A DNA stretch of 64,000 nt from Rachycentron canadum (taxonomy: Eukaryota > Chordata > Actinopteri > Carangiformes > Rachycentridae): the NCBI GenBank assembly GCA_038496675.1, contig CM076652.1, positions 13,440,948-13,504,947 of the forward strand. The letters run 5' to 3'. This document shows positions 1 to 13,000 of this stretch, piece after piece. Each line of letters opens with the position of its first letter. The stretch's first letter is position 1. A program made the translations under genes and the position numbers. Under the pieces are notes generated by a model. It did no database searches. It worked only from the letters and a program-made list of their open reading frames with translations, and was not told the DNA's origin.

Positions 1-2224
1 GGGTCATGTTGTTGATGCAGCATCAGTCTCATGTGTCACTTCCTGCAATTAGTGGAACAAACCCAAAAAGCCACTTTCAGACTTTAACTTAACCACCAAT
101 GAGTCATCCAGTTCCAGCTTTGAAAGGTTTAGACTGGGTGAAATGCTCTTTCTTGGGGAACCTAACACTAATGGTGGTTTGCAGAAATAGGTGGTAACTG
201 CTGGGGCAGAAAAACATGAAAACAGAGAAAAGGAGTAGCCTATTTGGTGATGATGTTTTAAAAAAAAAAACAAAAAAAACAAAAAACTACATGCCACTCA
301 AATTAAAATAGCTCTATTGTATCAGTTGCTGTTCTGTTTGACATCACAACAATATCAGGAGAACTGCATCAACATCCTGATTGAAAAGGACGAGTCAGAG
401 CGGAGGTTTCCAAGCAGACGAGTTTTAAATGAATCCCCGATTCAACCCAATCATCTAAACCATTTATTTGGATTTCGAAAAGCTGCAAAGTCTGCAACTC
501 AAAATAGAAGATGAAAAAAAATCATAGAAAGTTTAAATGGAAAAAAAAAACAAACAGATTAGACTGTAGTGTTTCACAAACAAGTAGTTTAAAAAATATA
601 ATAAGAAGGTCTAGGAAACATGCGGGTTTCTGGCTCAAAACTGTTATTGTATGTCTCCTTTTATTTTTGACTGTCAACTATCTAATGAAGGAATAAGACA
701 GAATAGAAGATATAATAATTGACTCAGTTAAGCTGTATTTAATAATACAGTCACTAAGAACCCATATGTCAGAAATTAAATTAGTATATTCCCATAATTA
801 TAAGGATTTATGCCTAAAACTACAAAATATGGCACAAGTTGTCTAAAGAAGCCCTAAATTTCCATTTTTACATTTTCTTATTTTAAGTGGAGTTTGTTCT
901 CTTATTGTGGGTTTTTGATGTATGAGGTATTCTAAATAACAAATTGAAAAGAGCTGTAGAAGTTGTCCCTGCTTTTTCCTGCGTCTGTAACTTCTTAAGC
1001 CAGGCATGTTAAAGGGTACGACCTCGTCCCCATTTACAAGAGTATCCTGTTACAACCTCCCTTCTAGATCATCACTATATAGCCCATATACAAAGACCTC
1101 CCAGTCTGACACATCTCCAAGAAAAACAAACATCTTTACACCCCCCCCCCCAAACTGTGACCATATTGATTCTTAGATTACCATCAGATAAAGACAAATA
1201 CCATCAAATGAGGCACACATTATGCCACCTACAACAACCCTGAAACTCTGGCGTTAGCATCTGGCTTTCCACTGCTGCTCTGGGCAGGAGATGGCAGCGC
1301 TGTCTGTGTCAATAATGTTACCAGAGGCGTCACTAGATTAGAAACGCAGGGATAAACACTCAGGCAGAACTCAATGAGACACACTGCTGTGCTGGGTGTC
1401 ATCATACATGCAGTTAATTGCTTTTAATTTGGAAGTAGCTCTGGTTGTCCTTCTCACTCTGAATCATGTGAAAATTGGTGTGTGAACCAGTGTGTGCTGC
1501 AGCATGGTGGTCATGGAGCTCTGCAAGCAGGAAATAACTGGTTCATGGATTTTTTTAAAAGAGCAATTAGGGAGTCTCCTGGGAGGCCATTTCTACTGTA
1601 TATTAATATGTTTGTACTGTATGCACTCATGTGTGAGTCCTAGTGGGTTTTAGATCTACATTATATAACTTGGGGGGCGGGGGTGGGGGTCCCACATTTC
1701 CATTCATTTCCCTAACCCTCAGCAGTAAACATGAGCACATGATGTATGAGAATCCTTCTTTAAAGGGCATCTTAACAAGCCCTCTGTTCATTGGTTTAAC
1801 TTCTCACCTTCCTGCAGCAATGTAGACGTGATCTCTAAGTACTGTCCGCACACCATGACACCACAAATCATCATCACCTATCAGTGACGCTGAGTGAGGT
1901 TAGGCAGATGTTACACAGACCTGGAACTTGAGGGAGTGTAGAGAGTAGGTGGTGAGACACTGCCTTTCAGTCTGATGTTAGGCTACACCCTAATCTTATT
2001 TTTCTTCATTTGATATTATTAGACAGTGGCAAATCATTTCACACACACACACACACACACACATCTTTTTTACACAAACACAGACAGTGTGAAACTCAGA
2101 TGCAGATGCTTGTCCCTTTGGTAACAGCTGTCTCTCTCTGCAGGAAGGACGACATGTTTGGTCTGCTCCCAGCGGAGCCAAAGCAATGAGCTAGAAGTGA
2201 CAGCATAAAAAAGGAGCACCTCAG
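1..2224. other. downstream flank, no gene seen
   Basis: This AT-rich flank contains only short unrelated open frames, a short C-run near 1141, a G-rich cluster at 1672-1689 and a CA repeat at 2040-2063. Nothing resembles HGF, the mammalian neighbour on this side. Confidence 0.6.
2040..2063. repeat. (CA)n microsatellite
   Basis: Twelve CA units lie just beyond the end of the cacna2d1 3' UTR. Confidence 0.95.
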
Positions 2225-2243
2225 GTCATAACAATACAACACT

Positions 2244-2249
2244 TTTATT
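2244..2249 (-). terminator. poly(A) signal AATAAA (distal)
   Basis: The minus strand reads AATAAA, about 1.96 kb after the stop codon. Cleavage would fall 10-30 bases lower, near 2215-2235. Confidence 0.5.
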
Positions 2250-2360
2250 GTGAATATATCATATTTGCACAATAATCAACACCATATTATAAACATTTTT
2301 CTTTTCTTCCATTTTCTCTTTTATACAGTAAATAGTATTAGTGTACAAATAAATACAAAA

Positions 2361-2366
2361 TTTATT
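2361..2366 (-). terminator. poly(A) signal AATAAA (proximal alternative)
   Basis: A second minus-strand AATAAA lies 117 bases upstream in the transcript from the distal one and could give a slightly shorter 3' UTR. Confidence 0.35.
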
Positions 2367-4209
2367 CAGGCTAGTCAAGTTCCACAAAAGAGTAATTCAT
2401 GTACAGTATTAAAGCACAATCAGATATCGGAGGGACACGCACATGCCTGCACATAGACACGGGACCCCCTGGGTAAAACACAAGTCAACACGCGACTTTG
2501 ATAGACAGGCATAACCTGACCACTCAATACCAGCAGGTCACCACGAAGGTGAGGTGGAGAGAAATCGGCTTGAATTGGTAAAACATAAGGATCTTTATGA
2601 CTCATGGTTAAGTAAGGCTATGCAAAACTGTACCACTGGTAGTAGTGTATTTTTAAAGTTCTCTCCAGCCCACCCTGATGCTGACCACGGGTATAGACAG
2701 TGTTCAAAACACAGAACAAGCTCATCCCATGACATTGCAGCGTTTCGACACCGAGCCCTCGGCGTCTGCTTCACAGCACTTATAGAGCAACACAAAGAAA
2801 AAACAAGCATAAGGAGGAGAACAGCAAGGAGGAGAAAACAAAGAAACAGTCATTTTGATATGCTGATCTCATTCACAAGTCATCTTGGCTCCTGAGTCTG
2901 GTGATCCAGAAAGGGAACAGAAACAGGACTAATAATGAGAGGTGTTGGAACGCGAGCTCAAGTCTGGTTTCTTTTGAGCGTGGAGGAAAATGATATTCCT
3001 CTTCCATAATCAAAATCACTGGTTGTTTCAACTGTTGTCTGGGCCACATAAAGAAGAATAACTGTAGCAGATTTAGCCCATTTCACAACACATCACTTCA
3101 AGGGCTACCCTCTCTGCTATATTGCAGCAAGCATTAGCATAGAAGCATACATGGTAAAAATACTACTCTGATGCATTGCTTCATTCAAATAACAGACTGT
3201 GTGAGCTACTATTTAGGCACTGGGAATTTGATGCATCAAATTGAAGACAACCAAAGCTGTCAGACCAAGAACAAACATATGTGAAATTGTAATATCCTAC
3301 TTGATTTCCATTCACATGTGTGCGCCCTGACCTCACTTATTTCTCAGTCAGGTATCTATCTATCTTGCTAACATTGTAACTTGAATACTGATGCACACCC
3401 ACATCTGAGGAATCTCTTAAAATAAACTAGCCTGCAGATTCTCTGTAGTAGGTCTATGTGTATCTACGGTCCTTAGTACTGTGTGGAGCTTTGGTGTCAG
3501 AGTATTGGTGTTGTCTTTAGCTCTGTACTGAGCACATGCTGCTACAATACAACACCTAGCTAGTCACGAAATGCTTGTTGATTTGTTGAGTACAAAAAAT
3601 GAAATAGATAAATAGATAGGTACAGTACATTTCAAAAACACTCAAACGAAAGGGATATTCTTCATACTGTAGTTGCACAGGTTGTCGAAATAAACAATCA
3701 TTACAGCATAATGATTCATACGCAATAAATAGAAGAAGCAACAAACGATATTGACAACTACACAAATCAACGCTGTCAGTGAACATACAGTCTTTGAATG
3801 GTATTTAGTTGGCATAGTGGGACAACTCTTCATCCTCCGCTAAATAAGTCAGGGGAAAAAATGAGGCAGAATTAAAGGGTTTGGTTAGCACTTACTCTTG
3901 CACCATTGGAGAGTATATAGGAGTGTGTCGTGGAAATGAGTGCAGCTGAGCACAGTAAATGTGTCTCTATTTTTGAAAGTGATGAGGAGGAAATGAATGA
4001 GCACCCTTTGGCATTGGAAAATTGAAATGTTGATGTGCTGGTCATCAAAAAAAAAATATACATATATATATTCTGCATACATCCTGGATGGCAAAACTGG
4101 AATGTCTTCAGACCTATTGTGAAATGAGATGACAATCAGCGTGTTTTAATTTGTGAATGAGTGCGCGCATGTGCGTGTGTGTGTGTGTGCGTGCGTGCAT
4201 GTGTAGGGG

Positions 4210-4320
4210 TCATGAGTGTTGTAAAGATGTGATGAGCCACAGCAACAGCAGTTGGAGCCCGAGCATCGGCCAAAGACACGGGCTTAGACAGGTCCCTCCT
4301 CCACAGTCAGAATCATCCTC
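4210..4320 (-). CDS. cacna2d1: cacna2d1 exon 38 (GPI signal and stop)
   Basis: The last coding exon has 36 codons and TGA at 4212-4210. It encodes EDDSDCGGGTCLSP, then a hydrophobic tail (MLGLQLLLLWLIT) and ends SLQHS. Human has EDYTDCGGVSGLNPSL and a similar tail. A small-residue site after DC followed by a spacer and hydrophobic end is the form of a GPI-anchor signal, as known for alpha-2/delta subunits. The acceptor is CAACAG|GAG. Confidence 0.95.
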   Translation of the reverse strand, partial: EDDSDCGGGTCLSPCLWPMLGLQLLLLWLITSLQHS

Positions 4321-6985
4321 CTGTTGAACACATCACTTGTCAATAGATCAGATAAGATCCAGCAGCTCTACTATAATGGCCACCATCATCACTACTACTA
4401 CTAAGCAGATGGAGATCAAATTTTAAATCTTATTCTATTGTATCCTATTATTTTATATCCTACAGTGTTGCAGGGTGTCTTACACATAAGGCATAGGCAT
4501 AAGGTAAGAAAGGTCATAGTTTGATATTTTATGGAAATACAATTGGAGCCAGGACGTGACCAGCTTAATTTAGCACAAAGCCTCTCTGCTAAAAAGGAAA
4601 CGAGCATATTTTCTAAAATGAACTATTCATTTAAAGGCTATTTTGCAGTTGTAGAAATGTTCCAAACCTCATTTTACTTTTCATGCATGTGTGCACATAC
4701 ACCTGGCTATAGCAGTGTGAGCAGTGTGTTCTGTATTTGATGGGAGTATTCAGGATATCCGTGCATGCCAAAGGCCTAGGAGAAAGAGGTGGGAGTCTTC
4801 TGTGCTCAAAGGGCAAGAAAGCCATGTGAAGCTTCCTCTGTTTACTGCAGTGACAAAATGCACCGGTCTGGACACAGACTGTCTTCCTATGAGGAGCTGA
4901 GCCAAAAGTAATGGGACAGATGTAGAGAGAAAAAGGGATGCGGCCTACTTTTACTCTGTTCATCTACTTCCTGAGCTATTCCTACTCTTCCCTTCACTTC
5001 CCCACGATATAAACACACAGGCACATGAATTAGTGGTCTGTTATGTGTGTGATTTACGCCTTCACAACACAATGAAATGCTCAGTTCACAAAGATATGGG
5101 AAATATTTTTTCAAAACATTTAGACGTCTTATAAACTGTTCAAAAGCTGGGTGGTGATGTAATGATCTCACACATGATTTGCCCACCTTTCTCCTTTGTT
5201 TTACTGATTTTGTTCCATTTAGCTACTAGAATTTCCATGTTTCAGGGGGAATGTACATTGGTGCCTTTGCTACTGTATCAGGTCTTAGTGTTGCACTGGA
5301 ATCCCTGAAGCTCAAAGGTACTTCTCAGTTTGAGGTAAAACATATGCTTTTGTATTCCTGAAATAAGATTGTTTGACACAGCATTTAAGAAACTAATAAA
5401 ATGATGATGGCTGCAGATATATTTACACATAGTTTTGTGCCGCAATTATCAAGTTGTGGTGGTATGGTGCGAATATACTGTATATCGAAATGATTTTTTT
5501 CAGTTTAACTGCCAAGATTCAATCTGCTCTCCATCTGCCTGGGTAAAAGGAAAAACAGAAATTAAAAAAAGGAAAAAACAACATGCCAATAGAATAAAAG
5601 ATGTAGCGTTCTGTTAGTATTGTAAGCATGCAACAAAGAAATAAATGTTAGCGTGTTTGTGATTATCATAGTGGCCCATTTCCTTCTCCAATTATTTTAA
5701 TGTGCATGAAAAAAATATAAAAAAGTAAAAGCCACATGAAATATATAAACACATGTAAGTAATGTGCAAATGTAAATAAACATGTTTATGTGCGAGTTAT
5801 TCAAGTGTATCAGCCTGAATGAGTTTGTAAATAATTTATACAGGTAATGCCCCTGATATTACCTTTACATTACACAAGTAATCTTAATAAACATTGCGTA
5901 TACATGACATCAAAACAGGTGTGGGGTTTGACTGATGTGTTCTTGCTAAGTCCAGTGCAATATCTCAGAAATAGTGTCAGGGCAGTGAATAGTGAAGCTT
6001 TAGAGACACCAACCCTGAACTCAGGAGCAGAAACACAAAGAGCAGTGTAGAGCTCAGACCAGAACCTCTGCTGACTGGGCACAAGGGCTCATCCTACCAG
6101 ACAAGAGCAGCAGCCAATGGGATGCAGAATGATAAAACAGGAATGACAGGTGATGAGTGAAAAAAAAAAAAAAAAATCATATAAAGCAAGAGAAATAGAA
6201 ACAAACTAGTGATGACAAAAAAACCCCCAAAATACTGTTAGAGTAAATAAATTAAGTGAATAAATCAAGTATGGATCAGAGTGAAAGAGCAGGAAGCTGA
6301 CATTGTTTTGAATCTCTGCAGAGAACCCAAAGCTGATTAAAACCAGACAGAAATTGACAGAGGCCCACTGCAAAACCTCACTAATAGAGCCGTTTCCAGC
6401 AATACTCTCTGCACAAAGGCACATGTGTGGCTGTTTCTTACGTTTTCGTTGTAGTCAAAACACACGTCCGGCCCTTTGCGGTATCTGGGGTTCTGAGCCA
6501 GCTCACAAGGATCTGGACCTTCAGCTGAACACACACTCTCAGGAAAATGTGATTACAATCAGGAGTGCTCAGTGCAGTGATTTAACACTTTTAAACAACA
6601 GCAGTTAGATTATGTGCTCTGTGTTAATGTCCCTGCCAGAGTGTTACGCAGTTCCACCACATCAGCCATAGCTACATTTAATCTGATTTATTTGTTTTTT
6701 CTCTCAAAATATAAGACTAAAAGAAAAAACTAAAAGACTAAAATAGAAGCCTTTGTCATTGTGTGCTATTTTATGGAGACAAGCACAATATATCCTCATG
6801 TATTTAAGCCGTATCATGTGTTTATACATATTTAGTGTACTACAGCACCATTTGTGTTGAGTGGTGCCATTATTAGCAATTAGGCCCCTGTTGCGACACC
6901 ATGGTGACCTCTGATGATGACACCTTTACAGTTACACCAACAGGAAGCTACATTCAAAGCACATCTGTCAAACAGATATCCTGAA

Positions 6986-7021
<36 letters not shown>

Positions 7022-10000
7022 TCATGTCATATATGTATGTCATATATGTCATGCCGTGTGTGTGTGTGTGTGTATACACACATTGTACATAGACACAAAT
7101 ACACCCCTGCTCTTAACCTTAATTCATCCTGATGGCAGCATGCAGCCCATCTGAATTTAAACAAAGAAATGTAATCTGGGGGTAACTTGAGACTGGCTTT
7201 CATATGCTGTGCATCTGGTTTACTGTTCACCCGTGAACATTCAGGAGGGACCTACGGCAAACTCCTTAGGTGTGTGTCCTTGTATCGAGCGTTTAAAGCT
7301 CTGCTGTCATACGGGTGATGGATGGAGGGCTGGAGAGTAAAAAGGAAGTGTAACTGTGTTCGATTTTTATGAGTTGAGTGAAAGGATACAGGGTTGTTCA
7401 GCCTGTCGTAGTGGTCTGGGGTCACATGACAAACATGTTGCCTTGGCATCAGTGATCAGGAACACCAGGTTGGTGTTTGGCAGCTTCTCTGCACGATACA
7501 TCCTAATGAGCCACACACATATACAGTCTGTATTCATCATTGTGCTGCAAGTTTGTCATCCAACTCTAGTTGACATGCAATAATAAATCCCCCCACAGTA
7601 GATTGCATTTACATATACAGTACACGGTGCATAGTGCATACACATGGTGGTATGTGTGCAGTTGTGCACCTATGTACACATCCATATCTCTTCCCTCCTT
7701 CTGGGATTGGCTTTTTTGAGTGGTCATGAAAGTTTCTGTGTCTGCAGTCGTTAACATTGGGGAGTAAAACACCAGACACGTGGGACTCATAATACCCAGT
7801 AATTACAGCCATATTTAACCCCCTCAGACAGCCCAAATTGACACAAGAGGAGGTTAGAGCAAAGTAAATGTGCAGTGCTCCGTGAATATGTGTATTTGTG
7901 AGTTTGAAGTACAGCCAGAGCGAGAAGGAAGAAAAACAGATAAAAGAGCTTTTGTGCTTCCCTCTACAATTCCGGACACTGACAGATCAAGGTAATCTGT
8001 GTCTGATCAGAACTCATCAAAAAACAGCTGCCTGATTTCAGGCTAGAAAACAGAAGAGGCCAGGAAACTAACACTATTCTGGAACTGTCCCCACAGACCA
8101 TTAAACAGAAGGATGTCCAGGAAGAAGATACACTAAGAGGTGGAAAATCTTTAATAATACAACCCCTGTATGATATGAATGGGCAAGGCCACTTAAAAGG
8201 AAACATAAAGTGTGCATACTTATGCACATGCAATTACCTGGAACAGTTTCCACAGTCCAGGACACCTGAGTAGGATCTTTCATCATTGTCAAAGAAGTAC
8301 TGAGTCTGCTCTGTGATACAGCTCTCCTTAAACATGGCATCTGGTATGTCTTCATCTGCTGACTCCACTGAAAATATGAGACAGGTTTAATAAAAGAAAA
8401 ATGCAGAAAAGGATTAGTGAGAATGTGGTGAGATTAAAATCATAGAGATGTTTTCTTATCTAAATAAGGCTGATGGTTTCAGTTTTAAACAGTCAGTTTT
8501 TATTACTCACCTGCTTCTAGAAGATTGGGGAACATCAGACCAAAGAAGAGCTGCTGGAGTATCGACCTAGACACAGAGAATAAACAAAATGAACAGGAGA
8601 GAGTGAACACAAACCCAAAATGAGTCACGTATGAGTCAATACACCATCTTTTACTTATTTACATTGGGCAACCAAATGAGTCACTAGTCATGTAAATGTC
8701 ATGGGGAGTATCAGTCATTCAATCCTAAAAGCTGGTTATATTGCAGTTGGGACAGTCATGCAGGTGGTGATGCAGTATAATGTTGTATAACTTCTCTTGT
8801 CCTACACTGACCCAGCCGCTTCATCCCTCAGTAACATACAAGTCCACTCCCATACAAACTCCTACCATAAAGTACAAATGCACTCCCACACTAAAACACA
8901 CACAAACACAAAACGTGACAGAAACACATCACTGTATACTCACCAGGCAGCACTGGAGGCCCACCAGCCAATACTGAGCAGGTCTGCAATGGTAGGCTGA
9001 TGAGTGACAGGAAAAGAAAGTTAAGTGAATTCAAAAATGAAGCAGGTAGGTACGGATCATTCATAGGTATTATTTAACCATTTTGTTACTCATGAATCCT
9101 GAAATCCAAAACAAATGTAATAGTAGTTTTGTAAATTTTTTTTGCTTTAATGGTAGTTAAGGGAGGGTAATTCTCAATTCTTAATACATAAATGTGTTAA
9201 CAGTGACAGTGATGTATGTGTATGACAGCTTGTGTGAGTGAGTATCTAACCACATAGACAGAGCGGGGTCCTGCCGCAGCCTTGCTGTCTTTTTCTGGGT
9301 CGCAGACAGACTGGTAGTCATAGGTCTTGTTAAAGGAGTACAGGGAGGTGTTGACCAGGTTGATCATCAGCACCGGATCCACCTCGCCAAAGAACTGACC
9401 TATCTACATGAGTGAATACATAGTGAATACACAGCTGTGTGTCATTTTTCTCTGACATTCACCATAGCACACAGAAAAATTGCATCTATAAGCCAATCAT
9501 GATGAGCCCATTCGCTGCCATGACCTTTCACCCGCCGACCAAGCGGGTTAGGTAGCGTTACGTGTGTTGATGTTATGTTGTTCTAAGTGCTACACAGAAC
9601 AGATCATGGTTTAGTTTCACAAGTAGCTAAAGACCAGGAAGACAAGCAATCTAGTATTTATGGTAGCCTCTATGTGCATAGATTAGTATATTCTAACCAG
9701 TTGAGCATAAAGTTTGTAAAAATGTGTCTGTAATAACTGAACTACATACAGTAAGTATTGTTCTACAATGGCGCACAGTCAGCCAAAAGTTCTGCACAAT
9801 CCCAACGGACACCAAATATATCACAATTTGTGAAAACAAGATAGGTTGCTCATCCAAAAGCTTGAAGAGTTTAAATTGTGTGTATGCCAGAGATTGTGAT
9901 AGTTCAAATGGATCAGAGAAAGCAGATGTCCTGTCTGGACTGACATGAAATGTTGCAAAACTCACGGTATATTCTAACACTAACACACAGGGGCCTATAG

Positions 10001-13000
10001 AAGCCTGAGAGAGCCAAGCTGACATCTTGGATACACAGGGGACTCGCTTCACTCCAGCTACCATGACTGTCTAAAACCAATCAGAACCTTCCCTTTGATC
10101 CTCCTCCAGTGGTTAGTGCTTTACTTTCCCAGAGAAATGGATGTACTGCTGTCCTACAGGAGCATAACTTAGCTGAGTCATGGGACCTTTATTCGACCTC
10201 TCTATGTGATTGATGGATTTAAGTTAAGTTAAGCTAGAGGTAGAGAAATGTATGAAATATGAATGCTGAATATCAAAGACTTTGATATTCATATTGATGA
10301 CTTTGACTGACTATGTGACTTCATATTTTATCATCTGATGATTTACACATCACTGATTATTTGGAAATAGATGACAGGTAACTGAAGCACATAGCCATGA
10401 TGAGGTGAAGCAAACTGTTGTTGGTAGCTCACCTGGGTGATATACTCTTCCTGATTAGACATGAGAAGAAATCCTCCGTCATCCAGGATCACGCAGTCCA
10501 CATGCTGCAGGGTGGAAATATAGAAAGACAGTTTTAAAAATCCAATATATCCAACGGGTGATAATGTGGAAGAGGATTATCTTCATATCTGCCAATATGG
10601 TAAGAGATAATAATCAGGCTTAAATACATAATTACTTTGTGGGCTATGGTCTTATCATAATAGTTTTCTCCTGTAAGGTAATACAAGAGTCCTAATCAAG
10701 GCCATTACCTTGTCATTCCTCAGACAGCCGCAGATCTCATCTTTGCACTAAGATTGAGCCAAAGAAGAAATTAATACTGTTCACCAATAGCTAAAAAGAT
10801 AGAAGAGAAATAATGTATACAATACAAATCAAGGTTTAACTATTAACACAACTTACATTCAGTTTCAGAGTGGCATTTATGAAAGTGTTCATCCAGTATG
10901 AGATATTGAGTTTCACTCCCACCACTAGAGAACAAACCACAAAACAGACCAAGGCAAAGCTCTGATGAAGCAATTGAGTCTTTTCATTTGTGCTGCATCA
11001 CAAGACACAATCAATCTGTCATTGGCAAAGACTGACCTGCTGGTTTGAGTGTGACTTTGTCAATGGTGAGGTCCACTGCTTTGCTCACAAGAATACCTGA
11101 CTCAGAAACAGGCTCCTTGCCCTCTGCTGCAAGTGAGAGGAGATACACAAGGAAAGAGAAACAGTAATAATGGCAAGTTTGCTGAAATCAACTTGAAAAA
11201 TATATGGAGAGAATGTGAACCACAGTTTAAATGGGGATAATCACAATCCATTGTGGGAAATTCCATGCATTTTTAGCTGCTTGTAATTTATGCCAGTGGA
11301 GTGGAGCCTGCAAAGTCGGTACATGTGTTAATCCAGTCAAGTGACGCTATAAGCACGGCTACATTACACTGACATTTGCCTGTCCTGGTGTGTGTTAGAG
11401 AGATCAGTGGAGATAACAGGAAGCGTATAGGGCAGGAGGGAGGGAGGGTGGGGAGGAGCGGTGAAAGACACAGCGGGAAGAGAAGAAGGATAAAGAGAGT
11501 GATATCAGAGGCCTGAGAGTGTGATCTTTGCCAGTAGGGTTGGGATGACGTCCAAAGGCAGAGAGCAGGATAGGCTCAGTGCCAGACCACACTGAAGAAC
11601 CTCATGCACAGAGAAGTGTGTGCATTTGACCCCTTCAAAAAACTTACTGCTGAAAGATGGAGCTGTGAAAATATAAATTTCATTGTCCAGGGTCCTCTTG
11701 TAGAAGCTGGACTCATATGTCTCAGGATTCTCAGTCCATTCTTCCCCAGCGCTGAAAACATTAATAAAGTCAGTCACGTAATATTATACATGGACAATTA
11801 TACGGATAACACACAGAGCGAGAGCGTTTGATCTCTCTGGACAATGTATATTTTAATCTGTAGCCAAATATTAGTCATCGAAATGAGAGTCACACCCAGT
11901 GCAGCTGATATATGACAGGAGCATGATCCAATAGAAGCAATAACTGATTGTATTTCATGTTTTATAGTCAGGAGGAATATACATTAATCTACTATTGGAA
12001 TGTTATATTCTAACAAAGTGGAACCTCCAAGCGAAGTTCAGACCAAAGTAGCAATAGGAAATTAAGGGAAAATGAGACACATTTGGCTGCTGGGTCTGTG
12101 GATTTGACCCATGTCCTGTACTGGCCTGGCAAGCTCTGGCAGTTCAGCTAAAAGCGTCTAATCCTCCATGTTCTGGAAAATAACCCAGTGGAGCAGGTGA
12201 GCAAAGCAGCCAAAGGCACTCAACCTCAGAGTATCACAGTCTGTATCCACTTCCGTATCACACATTTACACCACCAGATATTTGGGCAAAGCTTGCTGTG
12301 CTATTTCCCAACCCCAGAGCTTCTACTGGAGGTGAAACTAAGAAGAAAAAAGGGAGAGTACCTTCTCGGGTAGACTCTTGTGATTCCTCCATCTGTGGCT
12401 ACGAACCTGGCTACTATCCCGTCCCTGAGAACATGGAAACAAACAGCTAATCAAACATCAAAGTCAATCACACTGATAATTGTAGGAATAAGTGTTTGGG
12501 AACTGTGAAACCGATCTGCAGACACGACACAAAATTGTTTTATGCAGAGAATCACTTGTCTCTATACAGTATGTCTTAATGCTAAACAGATACCCTGCAG
12601 TGTGTGCGAGCGTGTCTTCACATTATTTCAGACAAGTGGGCATAGCATGAAAGAAAACACACTGATGTAATTATTTTATTTTCTTCGTAAAACAGCATGT
12701 CTTGGCAGAGCTCAGTATGGTTTGCTGTGATATGCATCTTGTACTTTGCTTTCATCATGTTTCACTAGTTAGATGTGATCAATTCATCCAAAGTAGAAAA
12801 GAAAGTGCTGGCTCGATCAGTAAATTGAGCATGAAATAAGCATCTGTATGGTAGTGCAAGTACTGATAAATAGCAGAGTATAGGAGAAGTTTATGTTTTT
12901 GCATTGCGTAGGGCAGAGAAGAGCAGAAAGGTTTGGCACTCACACTGACTGCTCATTCCAAAGTTTAACCAGTTCAGCTGTCAGACCGGCATCCAGGATC

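Larger units (their letters stand above)
2225..4209 (-). other. cacna2d1: cacna2d1 3' UTR (about 2 kb)
   Basis: This is untranslated sequence from the stop codon to the lowest polyadenylation signal at 2244-2249. It is AT-rich, has no intron-like sites I would trust, and carries a degenerate GT/GC repeat at 4161-4200 right after the stop. The 3' end is an estimate from the poly(A) signals, not from transcript data. Confidence 0.55.

Noticed and set aside
317..696. Two short plus-strand open frames at the left edge
   Set aside because: They are short, Lys/Asn-rich by AT content, and show no start or splice context.
1..2224. Possible HGF remains, as expected from mammalian gene order
   Set aside because: No kringle or serine-protease-like coding segment is visible.
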